A DNA stretch of 64,000 nucleotides from Galactobacter sp052108535 (GTDB lineage Bacteria > Actinomycetota > Actinomycetes > Actinomycetales > Micrococcaceae): NCBI GenBank assembly GCA_052108535.1, contig JBQDZM010000010.1, positions 16,156 through 80,155 of the forward strand, written 5' to 3'. Made by a program: the position numbers and the translations under genes. The notes under the pieces were generated by a model. The model worked only from the letters and a program-made list of their open reading frames with translations. It ran no database searches and was not told the origin of the DNA. Numbering within the stretch: the stretch's first letter is position 1; the number at the start of each line of letters is the position of its first letter. Positions 60,101-64,000 of the stretch are shown one piece after another.

Positions 60101-61519
60101 TCAGTACTTGCCGGTCATGGTGGTGACGTCCAGCGCCTTGTCGAGGTCAGCCTCGGAGACCTGGCCCTCGCCCTCACCAACGAAGCCGAGCTTGACGGTG
60201 GCCTCGCGAATGGTCAGGCCCTCCTTCACTGCAGTCTTGGCGATCTTCGCGGCGTTCTCGTAGCCGATGAACTTGTTCAGCGGCGTCACAATGGACGGGG
60301 AGGCCTCGGCCAGGAAGCGGGCGCGATCCTCGTGGGCCACGATGCCGTCCACCATCTTGTCAGCCATCACGCGGGAGACGTTGGCCAGAAGGCGGATGGA
60401 CTCGAGCAGGTTCGCGGCCATCACCGGGATACCCACGTTGAGCTCGAAGGCGCCGTTGGTGGAGGACAGCGCGATCGTGGCGTCGTTACCGACCACCTGA
60501 GCGGCAACCTGGATCGCGGCTTCGCAGATCACCGGGTTCACCTTGCCGGGCATGATGGAGGAACCGGGCTGCAGATCCGGCAGGCCGAGTTCGCCAAGAC
60601 CCGTGTTGGGGCCGGAACCCATCCACCGCAGGTCGTTGTTGATCTTCATGAAGGAGTACGCGATACCGCGCAGCTGACCGGAGGCCTCGATGAGACCGTC
60701 ACGGTTGGCCTGAGCCTCGAAGTGGTTGCGGGCCTCGGTGATGGGCAGCGCGGTGTCGGCAGCCAGCTCCGCAATGACCTTCTGCGGGAAACCGTCGGGG
60801 GTGTTGATGCCGGTGCCCACAGCGGTGCCGCCCAGGGGGACCTCGGCGACGCGGGGCAGGGACGCCTCGATGCGCTCGATCCCGTAGCGGACCTGCGCCT
60901 CGTAGCCGGAGAACTCCTGACCCAAGGTCACCGGGGTGGCATCCATCAGGTGGGTGCGGCCGGACTTGACGATGGACTTGAACTCCTCGGCCTTACGGGA
61001 GAAGGAGGCAGCCAGGTAGGTCAGGGCCGGGACCAGATCGTTGATGAGGGCGTTGGTCGCCGCCACGTGGACCGAGGTCGGGAAGACGTCGTTGGAGGAC
61101 TGGGACGCGTTGACGTGGTCGTTGGGGTGGACCTCCGTCTCCGAGCCAGCCGCCTTCAGCGCGTTGGTCGCCAGGGTGGCCAGGACCTCGTTCATGTTCA
61201 TGTTGGAGGAGGTGCCGGAGCCGGTCTGGAAGACGTCGATCGGGAAGTGCTCGTCGTACTTTCCCTCGGCGACCTCGTCCGCAGCGGCGACGATGGCCTG
61301 CGAGCGTTCGGCGTCGAGGACACCGAGCTCTGCGTTGGCGATCGCAGCGGCGCGCTTGACCTTGGCCAGCGCACGAATGTGCTGGTGCTCAAGGGTCTTA
61401 CCGGAGATCGGGAAGTTCTCGACGGCCCGCTGCGTCTGTGCGCGGTACAGGGCGTTGATGGGGACGAGAACCTCGCCCATGGTGTCGTGTTCTGTACGGA
61501 ATTCCGTGGAGTCAGCCAT
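60101..61519 (-). CDS. fumC: Class II fumarate hydratase
   Basis: 472 residues. Interconverts fumarate and malate in the TCA cycle. TEFRTEHDTMGEVLVP at the start, SGSGTSSNMNMNEVLA..A, SQSSNDVFPTSVH, GRTHLMDATPVTLGQEFSGY and the signature GSSIMPGKVNPV. TACGAT lies 7 bases before the ATG with no ribosome site (leaderless). Functionally next to SDH, which is encoded 40 kb away. Confidence 0.96.
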   Translation of the reverse strand: MADSTEFRTEHDTMGEVLVPINALYRAQTQRAVENFPISGKTLEHQHIRALAKVKRAAAIANAELGVLDAERSQAIVAAADEVAEGKYDEHFPIDVFQTGSGTSSNMNMNEVLATLATNALKAAGSETEVHPNDHVNASQSSNDVFPTSVHVAATNALINDLVPALTYLAASFSRKAEEFKSIVKSGRTHLMDATPVTLGQEFSGYEAQVRYGIERIEASLPRVAEVPLGGTAVGTGINTPDGFPQKVIAELAADTALPITEARNHFEAQANRDGLIEASGQLRGIAYSFMKINNDLRWMGSGPNTGLGELGLPDLQPGSSIMPGKVNPVICEAAIQVAAQVVGNDATIALSSTNGAFELNVGIPVMAANLLESIRLLANVSRVMADKMVDGIVAHEDRARFLAEASPSIVTPLNKFIGYENAAKIAKTAVKEGLTIREATVKLGFVGEGEGQVSEADLDKALDVTTMTGKY

Positions 61520-61557
61520 GATTCACATCGTAGCCGTCGCGCACGCAGGGTTGCGCA

Positions 61558-61586
61558 CTTATGTCCCGCGTAGCGGGATACATAAG
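61558..61586 (-). terminator. Hairpin after the alpha/beta hydrolase
   Basis: CTTATGTCCCGC (61558-61569) pairs with GCGGGATACATAAG (61573-61586) with a 2-base bulge and 3-base loop. It separates the upstream operon from the fumC promoter, whose -10 is at 61527-61532. Confidence 0.6.
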
Positions 61587-61626
61587 GCCCGACGGCGTTC
61601 TGGAGTCCGCCCCGCCCGTCGCCGGG

Positions 61627-62484
61627 TCAGGGGCGGGGCAGGCCCTCGATGAACGCGATCAGCGCGTTGTCCACCTGATCGGCGTGCGTGACGCCCAAGC
61701 CGTGCGGTGCACCCGGGATCAGGACCAGCGAGGAACCGTCCAGCAGCGCGTGGGTGCGCTCGCCGGAGTACGGATAAGGAACGATCGCGTCCGCATCACC
61801 GTGAATGATCAGTGCGGGTACGTCCACTGCGGCCAGGTCGGAGCGGAAATCGGTGGTGGAGAACGTCTCCTGGCAGCCAGCCACAGCGTCCTGACGGGCC
61901 GTATGAGCCCACGCCTGTGCCTGCTCCAGCGTGGCCTGATCAACCAGCAACTCCCCGTCCACGGAGAAGAAGTTGGTGGCGACGGCATCCACCACGGAAT
62001 CGACATCGGCACGGATCGCGGAGTTGGTTTCCTGCCACGATTCGTCCGTCACGGGCCCGTCAGGGTTGTCCTCGGTATGGAGCAGGTACGGGGTGGACGA
62101 CGCTAGGAACACCACCCCGCGGAGGCGGTCGGTGCCATGAGTGCCCGCGTAGCGAGCCACCTCTCCGCCACCCATGGACCAACCGACCAAGGTGACGTCG
62201 GTCAGATCCAGGGCCTCGATCACCCCGGACAGGTGCTGCACCAGTCGGTCGTAGTCGTAAGCCCCGTCGTTCGGGGTATCGGACTCGCCGAAGCCGGCGC
62301 GGTCATAGGCCACCACACGGTGTCCGGCCTTGGTCAACGCGTTGATCTGGTGTTCCCAGATCTCGATGCGCTGCGGCCACGGGTGGATCAACAACACCGG
62401 TGAACCGGTGCCCCCGGTATCAAGAACGCGGAGGGCGACGGCGGCGCCGCCGTCCTGGACGGTGAGCGTGGAGTACTCGGTCAT
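61627..62484 (-). CDS. Alpha/beta hydrolase (non-heme haloperoxidase/esterase-like)
   Basis: 285 residues. Nucleophile elbow GWSMGG (Ser about 107), oxyanion segment HPWPQRIEIWEHQ, catalytic Asp in IIHGDADAIVPY and His in GAPHGLGVTH. It resembles the haloperoxidase/arylesterase group; true substrate unknown. GAGGGG precedes the ATG. It lies 33 bases after the carbonic anhydrase gene. Confidence 0.85.
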   Translation of the reverse strand: MTEYSTLTVQDGGAAVALRVLDTGGTGSPVLLIHPWPQRIEIWEHQINALTKAGHRVVAYDRAGFGESDTPNDGAYDYDRLVQHLSGVIEALDLTDVTLVGWSMGGGEVARYAGTHGTDRLRGVVFLASSTPYLLHTEDNPDGPVTDESWQETNSAIRADVDSVVDAVATNFFSVDGELLVDQATLEQAQAWAHTARQDAVAGCQETFSTTDFRSDLAAVDVPALIIHGDADAIVPYPYSGERTHALLDGSSLVLIPGAPHGLGVTHADQVDNALIAFIEGLPRP

Positions 62485-62517
62485 GTGATCCCCTCGATGA
62501 CGTAGGACGTGTGTGGA

Positions 62518-63117
62518 TCAGTCCAACACAGTCACGGCGCCGGTGGCCAGGTCGTAGACGGCCCCGACAATCTTCAACGTACCGGCCTTTTCTGCGTCTG
62601 ACAGGATGGGGGAGAGGTCCCGCAGACGTTCCACGGTGCGCTTGGTGTGCACGTAGACGGCCTCGTCCACGGTGTGGCCACCCTGCTCACGCGAGGCGAT
62701 CACTGAGGGCAGGATGCGTTCCACGAGCGCACCGACGTTAGCGCCAGGGGTTTCTCCCGTGTCCAGCGAATGCTGCGCTGCGGTGACGGCGCCGCAGGAG
62801 GTGTGGCCAAGAACCAACACTAGCGGCACACCGAGTTCTGCCACAGCGAATTCGATGGAGCCGATGACCGTCTCACCGAGCGTATGACCAGCAGTGCGGA
62901 TCGCGAAGACATCGCCATAGCCCGCATCCAGGGCGTATTCCATGGGGACACGGGAATCGGAGCAACCCACCACCGCGGCGAAGGGGTCCTGCCCTTGGGC
63001 CAATTGCGACCTGGTGTCGGTATCGGTGTTGGGGCGGGATGGCTGCCCCGCCTGTGCTCGGAGGGCGCCCTCCACGATGGTGGACAGCGCCTGTTGAGGG
63101 GTCAGATTCGTGGTCAT
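62518..63117 (-). CDS. Beta-class carbonic anhydrase
   Basis: 199 residues. Hydrates CO2 to bicarbonate. Zinc site: Cys52 and Asp54 in GCSDSRVPMEYALD, His105 and Cys108 in LGHTSCGAV, with AIRTAGHT between. TATTCT lies 7 bases before the ATG (leaderless type). 19 bases after the DUF4245 gene; it may be transcribed both with it and from its own promoter. Confidence 0.94.
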   Translation of the reverse strand: MTTNLTPQQALSTIVEGALRAQAGQPSRPNTDTDTRSQLAQGQDPFAAVVGCSDSRVPMEYALDAGYGDVFAIRTAGHTLGETVIGSIEFAVAELGVPLVLVLGHTSCGAVTAAQHSLDTGETPGANVGALVERILPSVIASREQGGHTVDEAVYVHTKRTVERLRDLSPILSDAEKAGTLKIVGAVYDLATGAVTVLD

Positions 63118-63136
63118 AGCCTCAAGAATAGGCGGC

Positions 63137-63844
63137 TCAGCCTACGGGGTCCGCCTTCGTTTCGGCCGTCTGCACCAGATCCGCGGCCTTCTTCATGAAG
63201 GCGTCGTCGTCCCGGTCTCCGGTGAGGATGAAGGTGTACCCGTCCAACGTGGCGGTCAGGACGGTCTTCTTGGACGCGGCACCTGGCTGTTGCCTGACTT
63301 GCCAGGTCGTGGAATCTACGGTCACGGATTCACCCGTGGGAACGGAACCGTCCGTGGCCAGGGACACCCATGACGCGTTCACCTTCTGTGCCTGCAGCAT
63401 CCGGACGTAATGCTCCTCGCCGTCCAGTTTGCCCACGATCCCGAGCTCCCAGTAGCCCACGCCGTCTGCCGCGCCCGGGTTCCACTGCGCCTTGTTGGCG
63501 TAGAAATCCTTGGGGAAATCAGGGGCCACGGCCTTGAAGCCCTCCACCGTGACGCTCTGTTGGGCGATCTCCTGAGCGTCGATCCGCTTCTCGTAGGTCT
63601 CCTTAGTGCTGCCAGGGTTCAGGAAGATGATCGGCAGCACCACCGCGAATGTCAGCAGGACGGAGATGACCATGCCCTTGATGGTTTGGTTCATCCGCTT
63701 GAGCTGGCCCGCGGTCAGCGGGGCCTTGAACCCGGGTTCTCCCGGCAGTGGCGCGCGGACCGGTTGCGGTTCTGCGCTCTCAAGCTGAGGGGCAGCGGAG
63801 TCGGCTTCCGGCTGGGGAGTGGATTCGGATTCGTTCTCAGGCAC
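63137..63844 (-). CDS. DUF4245 membrane-anchored protein
   Basis: 235 residues: an acidic N-terminus, one membrane helix (about 56-78), and an outside domain with VTVEGFKAVAPDFPKDFYANKAQW, PGAADGVGYWELGIVGKLDGEEHYV and VDSTTWQVR, as in DUF4245. Function unknown. I start at GTG 63844, 6 bases after GACAAT; a longer start would pass through that promoter. Confidence 0.85.
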   Translation of the reverse strand: MPENESESTPQPEADSAAPQLESAEPQPVRAPLPGEPGFKAPLTAGQLKRMNQTIKGMVISVLLTFAVVLPIIFLNPGSTKETYEKRIDAQEIAQQSVTVEGFKAVAPDFPKDFYANKAQWNPGAADGVGYWELGIVGKLDGEEHYVRMLQAQKVNASWVSLATDGSVPTGESVTVDSTTWQVRQQPGAASKKTVLTATLDGYTFILTGDRDDDAFMKKAADLVQTAETKADPVG

Positions 63845-63924
63845 CCGTCCATTGTCCCGCATGCTGGCACGGTGGGCGAACCCGGGCCGGTGTAGCTGGA
63901 GGGCCGGGTGCCTGTGAGGCGGAT

Positions 63925-64000
63925 TCACGCCGGTGCCGGGGTGGGCTCTGAACGCGTGACGATCTTGCTCGGTGGAGTCTCCTGTGCGGGTCTTGTGCTT
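63925..64000 (-). CDS. C-terminal fragment of the next gene (partial)
   Basis: An open frame enters from the right edge on the reverse strand and ends at TGA 63925-63927, reading STRPAQETPPSKIVTRSEPT before its last residues. Polar and proline-rich, as many actinobacterial C-termini. The gene order suggests an exonuclease VII subunit (xseB) upstream, but that is a guess. Confidence 0.35.
   Translation of the reverse strand, partial: STRPAQETPPSKIVTRSEPTPAPA

Overview
The window is a high-GC, densely coding bacterial chromosome segment from an actinobacterium, most likely a Micrococcales member (Micrococcaceae-like). The reasons are a mycothiol S-conjugate amidase (mca), the order DUF4307 - mca - small membrane protein - cis-prenyltransferase - phoH, an sdhCDAB operon, an enolase - DivIC/FtsB-like - DUF501 - Ppx/GppA block, an NrtR-nadABC-desulfurase operon, and many GTG/TTG and apparently leaderless starts. 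Genus cannot be fixed from this sequence alone. The sequence is a draft scaffold: three 100-N gaps occur. Two of them are flanked by the same 55 bases on both sides, which looks like unmerged contig ends rather than biological duplication.

Layout. 0.2-5.4 kb: DoxX protein, ZTP riboswitch + glyA-folD (one-carbon metabolism), two paralogous DUF3298-like lipoproteins, DUF4190 protein. 5.4-8.3 kb: furA-katG oxidative stress operon with a DtxR/IdeR-like box. 8.6-13.7 kb: NodI/NodJ-type ABC exporter (one gene broken by a gap), two unknown genes, and a lipoprotein gene that carries a nonsense codon and a frameshift. 13.7-16.5 kb: exonuclease III, trpS, 2H phosphoesterase. 16.5-20 kb: sdhCDAB. 20.3-22.8 kb: mannose-1-P guanylyltransferase and an M20D amidohydrolase. 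23-33.5 kb: nucleoside uptake and salvage (BMP-type lipoprotein, ABC ATPase, two permeases, cdd, deoA, then DedA, add, mazG). 33.7-39 kb: eno, division protein, DUF501, ppx, NDH-2. 39-41.3 kb: a repeat-rich region with tRNA-Leu(UAA) and Pth2. 41.4-50.5 kb: YccA, AI-2E permease, ilvA, greA, DUF4307, mca, uppS, phoH. 50.6-56.6 kb: nrtR-nadA-nadB-nadC-cysteine desulfurase, de novo NAD synthesis with its own repressor. 56.6-59.9 kb: small accessory items (an antitoxin/toxin fusion, a short A24 peptidase, a leaderless 35-codon ORF beside a palindrome, deoD, Nudix, a MazEF-type pair). 60-64 kb: fumC, alpha/beta hydrolase, beta carbonic anhydrase, DUF4245.

Most of the window is core metabolism: NAD synthesis, TCA steps (SDH, fumarase), respiratory NDH-2, nucleoside scavenging and thiol detoxification. 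The least explained material is at DNA level: a dispersed CACACG(C/T)CGTCGGGCA motif found in terminators and, always in one frame, inside genes; several tandem arrays, one of which starts exactly at the 3' end of the tRNA; and a repeated TANNNT-6/7 nt-start-codon arrangement indicating widespread leaderless transcripts. No CRISPR array, prophage, rRNA operon or intact insertion sequence was seen.
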